Positions 26,706 to 35,400 of a DNA stretch of 64,000 nucleotides are shown here, one piece after another (the stretch's first letter is position 1; each line of letters opens with the position of its first letter). Source of the DNA: Xanthomonas melonis (GTDB lineage Bacteria > Pseudomonadota > Gammaproteobacteria > Xanthomonadales > Xanthomonadaceae). Where the stretch lies: positions 1-64,000 of the forward strand of contig NZ_JAJGQH010000005.1 of the NCBI RefSeq assembly GCF_020783655.1, in the 5' to 3' direction. The notes below the pieces were generated by a model. That model did no database searches and was not told the origin of the DNA. It saw only the letters and a list, made by a program, of their open reading frames with translations. Both the position numbers and the translations under genes were made by a program.

Positions 26706-27851
26706 ATGCGCTCGCGAATGCACCCCAGGTACTACCTGTCACCAGAGATTTTTGCCCGTGAGCAGGCAAAGATTTTTCGCAAGGTCTGGCTTTTCACTGG
26801 CCTGAAGACCCTACTGACTGAGAACAACAACTTCATAACTCGCAAGATAGCGGGCATTCCCCTGGTGATACAGAACTTCCACGGCAAAATCCGTGCGTTC
26901 GAGAACGTCTGCCTCCACCGCAGTGCACTGATTCAAACCGGTGCTATCGGTTGCCGGCCGTTGGTGTGCCCCTACCACGCTTGGAGTTACGACGACCAAG
27001 GCCGGGTAAAGAACATCCCGGACTGCGATGCGATCTACCGCCTGGACAGGAGTGACAAGGACAAGCTGAAGCTGCGCGAGTTCTCACTGCGCGCCATCGG
27101 CAACCTGCTGTTCGTCAACCTCGATCCCAATCCAATGCCAATCGAGGAGCAGTTTCCGGCAGACTTCATCGCCTTGCTGGAAAGCAGTTCCAACGCCTAT
27201 GACACTGAGGTCATGGTGACCACATGGCGTGGCCGGTACAACTGGAAACTCGCTTACGAAAATCTTCGGGATGCCAATCATCCGCGCTTCGTCCACCCGA
27301 GGACCTTAGCCAAGAGTGTCAGCTTCGTTGCCGGAGTAAACGAAGAACAAGCCAAAGAGTCGATGGACGCTTTGCAAGACAGCTCGCCCGCCGCCTTGAG
27401 GCGCGAAATGCGCCGCTTCAGTTTCGGCGGCCCGGATGCCCCCATACCCAACCTTCAACACTTTGGCTGGCACGAGAAAGTGGAACGCTGGGGCGAGCAG
27501 GATGCCTACTTCAACTGGTTGGCCTTCCCGAACATGCATATCGCAAGTTCCAACGGCGGCTATTCTTTCACCCTGGAACACCACATCCCCGTCGCACCGG
27601 ACCGGACCGACCTGGAAATCTATTGGTTCAGTGCCCGCAAGAAACAGCCTTACGGTTCTTCCAGCCAAGTGCTGCTTGCGCAGATGCACGGCAGCAAGGT
27701 GGTAGTGGGCGAAGATGTGGACATCATGGAGCGGGTGCAGGCGGCACTGCATACAGACGCCCCGCTACCCACCCAGGGAGCCTATGAATCCATGAATCGC
27801 CTGGTCGAGCGTTGGTACACGATGCTGATGGAGACCGAACATGAGATCTAG
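26706..27851 (+). CDS. Rieske-type non-heme iron oxygenase
   Basis: This is a ring-hydroxylating-oxygenase alpha-subunit homologue of 381 residues. The Rieske [2Fe-2S] ligands are Cys69-x-His71 and Cys88-x2-His91. The mononuclear iron site has Asp189-x2-His192-x4-His197. No reductase or ferredoxin gene adjoins, so electrons must come from elsewhere. In a sugar island it may hydroxylate or oxidise a sugar or its acyl group. ATG 26706 or ATG 26718 could be the start. Codon use is more A/T-rich than in the flagellar genes, which suggests transfer. It overlaps the next gene by 11 bases. Confidence 0.87.
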   Translation: MRSRMHPRYYLSPEIFAREQAKIFRKVWLFTGLKTLLTENNNFITRKIAGIPLVIQNFHGKIRAFENVCLHRSALIQTGAIGCRPLVCPYHAWSYDDQGRVKNIPDCDAIYRLDRSDKDKLKLREFSLRAIGNLLFVNLDPNPMPIEEQFPADFIALLESSSNAYDTEVMVTTWRGRYNWKLAYENLRDANHPRFVHPRTLAKSVSFVAGVNEEQAKESMDALQDSSPAALRREMRRFSFGGPDAPIPNLQHFGWHEKVERWGEQDAYFNWLAFPNMHIASSNGGYSFTLEHHIPVAPDRTDLEIYWFSARKKQPYGSSSQVLLAQMHGSKVVVGEDVDIMERVQAALHTDAPLPTQGAYESMNRLVERWYTMLMETEHEI

Positions 27852-28464
27852 GTGGATCATCGGCAGCAGCGACTACCTCGACCTGGCCTTTTACGCCTGG
27901 AAGCAGGCGTGCCAGGAAGAGAACGTCATCAGGATCGAGGTAACACAAGATTCCGAACACGAGTTCGATCTTGGCGTGCTAGATGGACTGAGTCCGGCCG
28001 ACGGGGCCATGTTCGTGGCTTTCGACGAACGCTTCGGCAATTTCAAACGCATGGAGCTGATGCAGCTGACGATGGCACGTGGCTTTAGCCTGGAGCCTTT
28101 CGTCAGCACGTCGGCCGTGATCGCTGCCGATGCGGTGATCGGCCGCAACTGTTTCATCGGCGACGGCGTGGTGGTTGGCGCGGGCAGCCGTATCGACTAC
28201 AACACTGTGCTGCATAGCGGGGTCAAGATCGGTTCTGGCGTGCATTTGCGCGCCTCCTGCTGGTGCGATATCGGCGTAAGCATCGGCCACGGCACCGAGA
28301 TCGGCGCGCACGCCATCCTGCGCATGGGAGCGGTGGTCGGCCCTGGCGTCAAGATCGGCCGCCACTGCGAACTGGGCTGGCCATGGCTGTATGACCGGGA
28401 CGTGCCCAGCCGCACGGTGTACGACACCCGCTATGACGAACCCATTCTAGTCTACGGAAAGTAA
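27841..28464 (+). CDS. second hexapeptide-repeat acyltransferase
   Basis: This 207-residue protein resembles PglD-like sugar acyltransferases. It has an N-terminal alpha/beta part (1-85), then beta-helix hexapeptide repeats (about 90-185: IAADAVIGRNCFIGDGVVVGA). The tail VYDTRYDEPILVYG is shared with the broken copy at 29473-29655. It overlaps the Rieske oxygenase gene by 11 bases, so the two products probably act together. The acyl donor and sugar are unknown. Confidence 0.82.
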   Translation: MRSRWIIGSSDYLDLAFYAWKQACQEENVIRIEVTQDSEHEFDLGVLDGLSPADGAMFVAFDERFGNFKRMELMQLTMARGFSLEPFVSTSAVIAADAVIGRNCFIGDGVVVGAGSRIDYNTVLHSGVKIGSGVHLRASCWCDIGVSIGHGTEIGAHAILRMGAVVGPGVKIGRHCELGWPWLYDRDVPSRTVYDTRYDEPILVYGK

Positions 28465-28495
28465 TAGAGGAGCCGGGCCGCACGCCTTTCGCACA

Positions 28496-29437
28496 ATGAA
28501 ACCCGAATACATATTCCTCTCCGGCATGGAGAAATGTGGGACCACTTCCCTGGCCGGCTGGCTGACCAAAAACGGGATCGCAGAGTATCTAGTCGAGGAC
28601 ATCAAGGAACCGCATGGTTATCTGATTTCCGGCATACAGCCGTCAATGCCTGCACAGGCGAAACTGCCGTGGCTGGATGCCAGCACCGGCTATTCTCTTA
28701 ATCCCTATGCGATCTCGCGGTTACCCGAACATGGCACCCGGATCGTGCTATGCCTGCGCAACCCCTTCGAGCGGACCTGGAGTTCCTACCGCATGAAGAA
28801 AATCAACGCCCTCCAGGACAGTGAATCGCTGGCGCTTTCCAACAGCTACCTGAAAGCCTCTGGAACTACCACGGCCCCGGATGGGACACGGCTGCTACAG
28901 ATCACCGCGTCCACTGCCTACCAGGAACAGAAGATCTTCCACCTACGCATGTTCCCCCGGGCTTCCTCTGGTTACGTCGAGCGTCATTTCGATGCAGAGA
29001 TCGATAGACTCCGACAAGGAGACTTCGCAGGCCGGCTGGATTACGAAGCAGCATTCCTGATGACTCGCCGGAGCTTCCCCTTCATGTCTGTCCTGATGGC
29101 GAGCTTCTACTACGCCAGTATTAGGTGCTTCCTCGATCGGTACCGTCCGGAAGACCTGATTCTGATCTCACTCGATAAGCTGAAAGAAGAGGCGAACCGT
29201 GTAAAGTTCCTATCGAGGCTGGTCGGAGAGGTACCTGAGACGGATGAAGTAAAGTTTGGCTTCACCAGCCGCGACCTGTCCTTCGATGAGCAGAAGCCCG
29301 ACTTCGACGCACCGAAGTTCGACTCGCTGCGGTCAGCGTTGTCCTACGATTTACAGCAGTACTCAGACCTACTGGCCGCGCGCGGTGTGGCCACGGACCT
29401 GCTGGACTGGGACGATCTACGCCGGCACTTGCGCTAA
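28496..29437 (+). CDS. sulfotransferase-like protein
   Basis: This 313-residue protein has a PAPS-binding 5' loop (GMEKCGTTSL, residues 9-18) and a 3'-phosphate motif (LCLRNPFERTWSSYRM, about 85-100), so it probably transfers sulfate from PAPS to a carbohydrate or other acceptor in the cytoplasm. ATG 28496 is 31 bases after the acyltransferase. No PAPS-synthesis gene is nearby. Base composition is A/T-richer than in the core flagellar genes. Sulfated flagellin glycans would be unusual, so the substrate assignment is only contextual. Confidence 0.82.
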   Translation: MKPEYIFLSGMEKCGTTSLAGWLTKNGIAEYLVEDIKEPHGYLISGIQPSMPAQAKLPWLDASTGYSLNPYAISRLPEHGTRIVLCLRNPFERTWSSYRMKKINALQDSESLALSNSYLKASGTTTAPDGTRLLQITASTAYQEQKIFHLRMFPRASSGYVERHFDAEIDRLRQGDFAGRLDYEAAFLMTRRSFPFMSVLMASFYYASIRCFLDRYRPEDLILISLDKLKEEANRVKFLSRLVGEVPETDEVKFGFTSRDLSFDEQKPDFDAPKFDSLRSALSYDLQQYSDLLAARGVATDLLDWDDLRRHLR

Positions 29438-29472
29438 GCACGCGCTGCCATTGCCGGTACCGATCCGCGAAG

Positions 29473-29655
29473 ATGACATTCTCCTTCCGGCGGACCGGCG
29501 CCGTCGTACGCGGGGGCGTCACGGCAGGACGGAGCTCTGAACTTGGCTGACCGCATGTCCACCGCGAGAACGTCCCTGCCAAGATCTATTTCGACGCCCA
29601 CTACGACACCCCCATTCATACCTACGGGACAGACGTTCATGAACTCCAGAAATGA
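29473..29655 (+). pseudogene. broken 3' end of a hexapeptide acyltransferase
   Basis: In the frame that ends at TGA 29653-29655 the sequence reads RTGAVVRGGVTAGRSSELG, then a TGA at 29548-29550, then PHVHRENVPAKIYFDAHYD and TPIHTYG. It aligns without gaps to the C-terminus of the intact gene at 27841-28464 (RMGAVVGPGVKIGRHCELGW, then VPSRTVYDTRYDEPILVYG). The stop replaces the Trp codon. Only about 60 codons remain and no start is visible. The fragment overlaps the start of the FkbM gene. It shows that another acyltransferase once stood here. Confidence 0.78.
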
Positions 29656-31153
29656 GCAGCTTCGCCAACGGATTCTCAGTATTGCGGAGCAGGAGCGCCC
29701 TGTACTTGACGGTGTCGTTTCAAGCCTATCCGCGATTGCAAACCGCCCTGTATTCCTCGTCGCCCCCGAGTCCTATGCCGGCATGGTGCATGGCCCCAGT
29801 GTCGTTGCCGGCCTGCACCATGTCGTTGCCGCAATTGATGACCAAAGCATCCACCTGGACCGCATCCACGGCGCGCCGCGCTGGAGCAGTCAGGAGTTTC
29901 TTGCCAAGGCGGGGCAGTATGCAGAAGCGATCGCTATCGACTTCTCTTGCAGCCCACGCGGACGCGCATTTGCACATGACCTCTGCACCAGCGCGGGCAT
30001 TGAGCAACTGAGCGTTGCGCCTTCCGTTGATCCGCTGATTCCACGTTTCGAGCAGCGCCCCCTGTTTCTGCTCCAACCGCGCTCGGGTATTGGCAACATC
30101 TATGGCCCACAGATCGTCCAACGCCCAAGCCATGTCATTGCAGCCGTTGATGACCAACCGAGCGACGGCGACTCCATTCATGGAGTGCCGCGGTGGAGTT
30201 CGCGCCGGTTCATCGAACAGGCGGCTCAGCATCCCCAGGCATTGGCCATCGATTTTTCTTACAGCCCAGGAGAGTCGGGCTTGACCCGCAAGCTCTGCGA
30301 GCAAGCAGGCATTGAAAGGGTCGATGCCTGCCTCGCAGTTGCGCATTGCGGGCTGTTCGCCGTATACGAGCCTGCGCAAGTCTACCGCCAGCGGACGCTT
30401 CTGCGCCTGGACGAATTTCTGCGTTTTGCGGATCGACTGGACGACGATTTCAGTGTCTTTACGCTCTACAGCAACCTGTTGTTCCGCCTAACCTACGATT
30501 CCAGCCTTCTGTTGGACTGCTGGGCGACGCCGATCAACGAGTACTTTTCGGAATACGCCGACAGCAGCACATTCCAGCTAGGCCAGCGTGAACATTTCTG
30601 CGATGGTGGCGCCTTCCAGGGCCCTATTGTCCGCAAGTTTCTAGAAGCATCCCGCTATCGCTACGAAAGCATCACCGCCTTCGAACCCGATGGCATCAAC
30701 TTTCAAAAACTGGAGGGCATCGCGAGTGCCTCTCCCCTTCCCCCGCATAATTTCAAGGCCATCAGAAAGGCGATCTCCAACGAACAGACGACGCTGCGCT
30801 TCGAGGAGACCGGCACTGTTTCCAGCCATGTATCGTCGGGTGGCGGAATCTCCGTGATCACTACACGCCTGGACGATGAATTGGAGAAGCTGACGCTACT
30901 GAAGTTGGACATCGAAGGGTTCGAAGCCAGGGCACTAGAAGGCGCTTCTAACCTCATCCGCACCCAACGCCCCCGCATGGCCATTTGTGTGTACCACTAC
31001 GCGCAGGACCTGTTGGATATCGTTGAACAATTAGACAAATTAGTGGATGGCTATCACTTCCGTTTACGCCAGCACTCTCCCGGCCACTATTACGACCTGG
31101 TTCTGTACGCATCGCCCGTCGCCGGTGCCGCACCGCCACCCTGGGCGGAGTAG
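29639..31153 (+). CDS. FkbM-family methyltransferase with duplicated N-terminal module
   Basis: The C-terminal part (about residues 310-495) has FkbM SAM-methyltransferase features: FCDGGAFQGPIVRKF, ITAFEPDGINFQKLE, ISVITTRLDDE and LLKLDIEGFEARALEGA. Such enzymes often O-methylate sugars. The N-terminal part contains two copies of an 89-residue module, residues 36-124 and 140-228, offset by 104; both contain HVxAAxDDQ, IHGxPRWSS and AIDFSxSP. ATG 29639 is preferred; upstream TTG 29543 and ATG 29555 would read through the acyltransferase remnant. The final size is 504 residues. It may O-methylate the flagellin sugar. Confidence 0.82.
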   Translation: MNSRNEQLRQRILSIAEQERPVLDGVVSSLSAIANRPVFLVAPESYAGMVHGPSVVAGLHHVVAAIDDQSIHLDRIHGAPRWSSQEFLAKAGQYAEAIAIDFSCSPRGRAFAHDLCTSAGIEQLSVAPSVDPLIPRFEQRPLFLLQPRSGIGNIYGPQIVQRPSHVIAAVDDQPSDGDSIHGVPRWSSRRFIEQAAQHPQALAIDFSYSPGESGLTRKLCEQAGIERVDACLAVAHCGLFAVYEPAQVYRQRTLLRLDEFLRFADRLDDDFSVFTLYSNLLFRLTYDSSLLLDCWATPINEYFSEYADSSTFQLGQREHFCDGGAFQGPIVRKFLEASRYRYESITAFEPDGINFQKLEGIASASPLPPHNFKAIRKAISNEQTTLRFEETGTVSSHVSSGGGISVITTRLDDELEKLTLLKLDIEGFEARALEGASNLIRTQRPRMAICVYHYAQDLLDIVEQLDKLVDGYHFRLRQHSPGHYYDLVLYASPVAGAAPPPWAE

Positions 31154-31523
31154 GCCAAGGAAAATTCAAACCCTGAAAAATAGAGCGATGAGTGACCACC
31201 GCAAAATTTTCTTCTCAACTCGACCCTTCCTGAATCCACGGAGACATCGGACTCATTGAAAAGCATAGAGCCTGCTCACGCTGTCGGAGACCCGTCAGAC
31301 TGTCAACGTCAACATCAACTTGCGTGAGTATGATAAAGACCCGTCAGTTAACGACATGAGCCGGACTTTTTGACGCGGCGAAAAATTTGACTTGCCAGCT
31401 TATTCTGCCCTAGGTAGTGTCATGGCTCGGCGCACGCGTCACTTTTCGAAACGCAAGGTAAGAACTCGACGAATATCATTCCATTGACGCATCTCATCAA
31501 TACTCTGAAGCGAGGCAACCACC
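31154..31523. other. A/T-rich intergenic region
   Basis: No gene is visible. The sequence is markedly A/T-richer than the flagellar genes. It contains two copies of GACCCGTCAG (about 31290 and 31340) and a TTGACT at 31387-31392 followed after 18 bases by TAGGTA, a weak sigma-70-like pair that could serve the small gene downstream. Confidence 0.5.
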
Positions 31524-31892
31524 ATGGAAATCTCGGGCAAGACAACGATCGTTCCGATAGGAACTCAATTCGCGAATATTGGCGTTGCAGCCAACGTGGT
31601 CACGCAAATTGTTTCTCCTGCCACCAACCAGTACGGCCTCGTGATTCGCACATGCAGCCTGAGTGGCGCTTCATCTGCAATAGGCCTTGCCGTCTACGCC
31701 GATACATCGGCGCCATCTGGATATGGGGACGGAACAAAAAGGGTGATATTCCTCGGCGTTGCTCCTCCCTCGGACCATTTCCCCTATCAGGTCTACCTTC
31801 CCCCTGGCCATGGTGTTTGGCTGGTAACGAACGGAAACGGCAGCATCAACATGACCTACGATGTTTTGGATAGACTGCCCACCGGCCTCTGA
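31524..31892 (+). CDS. small orphan protein of unknown function
   Basis: I do not recognise this 122-residue protein. It is rich in Gly, Ser, Thr, Val and Ile, has no Cys cluster, signal peptide or membrane helix beyond short hydrophobic strands, and looks like an all-beta domain (TTIVPIGTQFANIGVAAN at the start, YPVYL-like strands near the end). A GAGG site lies about ten bases before the ATG, and the frame is open with coherent codon use, so it is probably real. It stands alone in A/T-rich DNA between the methyltransferase and glycosyltransferase genes and may be a recent arrival or a secreted or structural component. Confidence 0.55.
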   Translation: MEISGKTTIVPIGTQFANIGVAANVVTQIVSPATNQYGLVIRTCSLSGASSAIGLAVYADTSAPSGYGDGTKRVIFLGVAPPSDHFPYQVYLPPGHGVWLVTNGNGSINMTYDVLDRLPTGL

Positions 31893-32422
31893 CTGCCCAT
31901 CGGCCCAGATCTCGAATGCACTGTGCCCCTCGACGCGTCCATCGTTGACATGTAAGAGAGCTGCATCGCAGCACTCGGTAACCTTGTCTGGCATCACCGC
32001 TCACCGGTCGAGGATGTTTTCATCGACGACACCCGTGCAGGCGAGCGAGGCACGCATGGGTCGTCGAGGTGGCGTTTTTTGCTGAGCGCCCCATTTGTAG
32101 CGCATGCGATGGATCTGGCGAATGCTGCCGAACTCCAGTGCCCCGCCGACCAGCCACCTTTGGCTCTCTTGCTCCACACTACCCGTGACGAAGCGCACTG
32201 GTTACTTCCGTAGCCAGGACGGCATTGCTCGCCGACGGACAACACAGTGCCATCGCAGCCATTGCTCCCGATGGCGACGCGTCATGACGCGAGCGGCATG
32301 CATATTGCATTGGCTCTCGACCAGTTCGATGATCGCTGCCTTCCGCGGTGATCGGACCGATTCGCTCCGGCATCGCGTCTAGCATCGGATAACTCTTGAA
32401 TGATCAACTCGGACGACCGCCC
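31893..32422. other. intergenic region with degenerate sequence
   Basis: About 530 bases between the orphan gene and the glycosyltransferase contain only short frames on both strands, without ribosome-binding sites or recognisable domains. The patchwork look suggests decayed mobile or coding DNA, but I cannot identify its source. Confidence 0.4.
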
Positions 32423-35400
32423 GTGAGCTCTCCTGCCCTCGTCAGCATCGTCATGCCCACCTACAAGGCTGCGTACTTCGCGCAGGCGCTGGAGAGTGTG
32501 TTGGGGCAGACCTATCCGGCGCTGGAGTTGGTGATCTGCGACGACAATGGCGACGGCGCCATCGAGGCGGTGCTGGCGTCCAGGCTGGCGGATGCGCCCT
32601 TCCCCATTCGCTATCACCGCAATACGCCGCGGCTTGGCGAGCTCGTCAGTACGATCAAGGGGATCGGCCTGGCGCAAGGTGAGTACGTCAAGTTCCTGCA
32701 CGACGACGATGTGCTGGCGCCGGAATGCATTGCGCAGCTGGTGGCGGCGATCGAGCGCAACCCGGGCACGGCGATGGCCTCCTCGCGCCGGCAACGCATC
32801 GATGACAATGGCGAGCCGCTGCCGGACATCCCGGCCACCTGCTTCCCGTTCGCCGACGATGTGCTGATCGATGGGCCGGAGCTGGTGTCGTTCCTGGCCG
32901 ACCACACCATCAATTTCATCGGTGAACCCAGCTGCGTACTGACGCGGCGTGCGGATCTGGTGACGTTGGGCGACGGGCTGATGGCGTTGAACGGCAAGGC
33001 CATCGACTGGGTGGGCGATCTGGCGATCTACGTCAAGCTGCTGCGCCACGGCAACCTGGCGTTCCTGGCCAGCCCGCTGACGCAGTTCCGCGTCTCCAGT
33101 GCGCAGTTCAGCCAGGCCGGCCGCGATCAGGTCGGGGTCGGCGATCAGGGCCATGAGGATCTGCGCCAGGGCATCCGCCAGCTTGGTTGGCGGCGCGAGA
33201 CCGGCGATAACCGGCAGGTGCGCGTGGCCCCGCTCAGTCCGCACAAGGCACGGGTGTTCAAGTCGGTGGACCTGGTCAATGCGCTGATGCGCAGCGCCGG
33301 CATGGCCGAACAGGTGTCGCCGGCCACCTGGCTGGGCGTGCGCCACCCCAGCGACGTGCAACGGGCATTGATCGACGCCCGCCTGCAGGCGCATGCCGGC
33401 GGACCACGGATTGCGGTGATGCTGATCGACCGCGACGGCGATGCCGCCGCTGTGGCCGCCACCCTGGCCAGCCTGCAGGCGCCAGGCAGCTATGTGAATC
33501 AGCAGACCTGGGTACTCAGCGCCTCGCCGGCGCAGGTCAGCGATGCCGAGCGCGGGGTCCTGATCGAGAACGGCGATCTGGTGGCGACGCTCAACCGCAC
33601 GATCTCCACGCAGCAGGGTATCGACTGGGTGTTGCTGGTGGACGCCGGCGCGGTGTTCACCGCCAGCGGCTTGACGGTGGTGGCGCTGGACCTGCTCGCG
33701 GTCGGCGACGACTGCCAGGCGGTCTATGCCGACGAGCTGGCGGCGCTGGACACCACGCAGCTGGGGTTGGCGTTGCGGCCGGCGCTTTATCTGGATGCAC
33801 TGCTGAGCGCGCCGTCCACGCTGTCGCGGCATTGGCTGTTCCGCCAGCGCACGCTGCTGGCCGACGGCGGTTTTCCGTCGGGCCCCGGCGCGGCTTTCGA
33901 ACTGGATTACCAGTTGGGGCTGGTCGAACGCTACGGGCTGGCCTGCGTGCGGCATGTCGCCGAGCCGCTGCTGATGGCCGCTGCGCAGACACGGCATGCC
34001 GATGCCGACGAACGGCTGGCCATTGCACGCCATCTGGCCGCCCGCGGCTATGTGGATGCGCAGGTGCACGGCGCCGGCCCGGGCCGGCATGCGCTGGATT
34101 ACCGGCACGCGCAGCAGCCCCTGGTCAGCATTCTGGTCCTGATCGATGGACGCCTGCCACAGATGCAGCGCTGCCTGGAAAGCGTCCTGGCCAACACGGC
34201 CTACCCGCATTACGAAGTGCTGTTGCTGGACCGCAGCGGCAGCGAGCCGGAACTGCGCGACTGGCTGGCCGGCATCGAATCCTTGGGCATGCAGCAGATC
34301 CGCGTGCTGCGCTTCGATGCCACGCCCCGCCGGGAAGCGGTCTGCAATGCCGCCGCCGAACATGCGCGTGGAGACATGCTGCTGTGGCTGGCTGCGGGCG
34401 CCGCGGTGATGAAGGCGGACTGGCTGGAGCAACTGCTCAACCATGCATTGCGGCCAGAGGTCGGCGCGGTAGGCGGCAAGCTGCTGCGCGGTGATGGCAC
34501 CGTGCATCACGCCGGCCTGCTGCTGGGCCTGGGCGCGCCGGTGGCGCGCGTGTTCGAGGGCAGCGCCTTCGACGAACCGGGCTATCTGCAGCGCCTGCAG
34601 CTGGACCAGAACTATGCGGCGCTCAGCGGCGAATGCCTGATGCTGCCGCGCCAGCTGTTCCTGGAGGCCGGCGGTTTTGCGCTGGAGCCGGAACTGGCGC
34701 GGTGGAGCGATGCGGACCTGTGTCTGCGCCTGCACCAGGCCGGCTATCTCAATGTGTTTGCAGCGCGCGCGCAACTGCTCATCGATCCGCTGGAGCCGCC
34801 TGCGGCCACTGCACTGGACGAGGAAGCGATGTACGCCCGTTGGCTGCCGCTGATGGCCAACGACCCGGCCTACAACCCCGGGTTCTCGCTGGATCCGGGC
34901 GCCGGCTTTGCGCTGGCCGACCCGCGTGCCAGCTGGCGGCCGCTGCAGTCGTGGCGGCCGCTGCCGCGCGTATTGGCGCTGCCCGCCGACATCGAGGGCT
35001 GCGGGCATTATCGGGTGATCCAGCCGCTGCGCGCCCTGCGCGAGGCCGGTCTGGCCGAAGGGGTGCTATTCAACGGCTATCTGGAGATCGCCGAACTGGC
35101 GCGTCAGGATCCCGACGTGGTGATCCTGCAACGTCAGGTCGGCGATGCGCGGCTGGAGGCGATGCGGCGGATGAAGGCGCTGTCGCGCGCGTTCAAGGTC
35201 TACGAGCTGGACGATTACCTGCCCAACCTGCCGCTGAAGAGCGCCCATCGCGCGCAGATGCCCAAGGACATCCTGAAGACGGTACGGCGCGGGCTGGGGC
35301 TGGTGGACCGCTTCGTAGTCTCCACCCCTGCCCTGGCCGAGGCATTCGCCGGGCTGCATCGCGATATCCGCGTGGCCGAAAACCGCCTGCCGCCGCATTG

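Noticed and set aside
31893-32395. Possible IS5-like transposase remnant
   Set aside because: A short - strand peptide (IGPITAEGS) vaguely recalls a transposase motif, but the match does not continue in any frame and no terminal inverted repeats are visible.
32282-35008. Very long open frame (908 codons) on the - strand opposite the glycosyltransferase
   Set aside because: High GC content in the real gene leaves few stops on the opposite strand. The product is His/Arg/Gln-rich without any domain, and there is no ribosome-binding site. The same applies to 9826-11736, 52015-55062 and 55162-57303 on the - strand.
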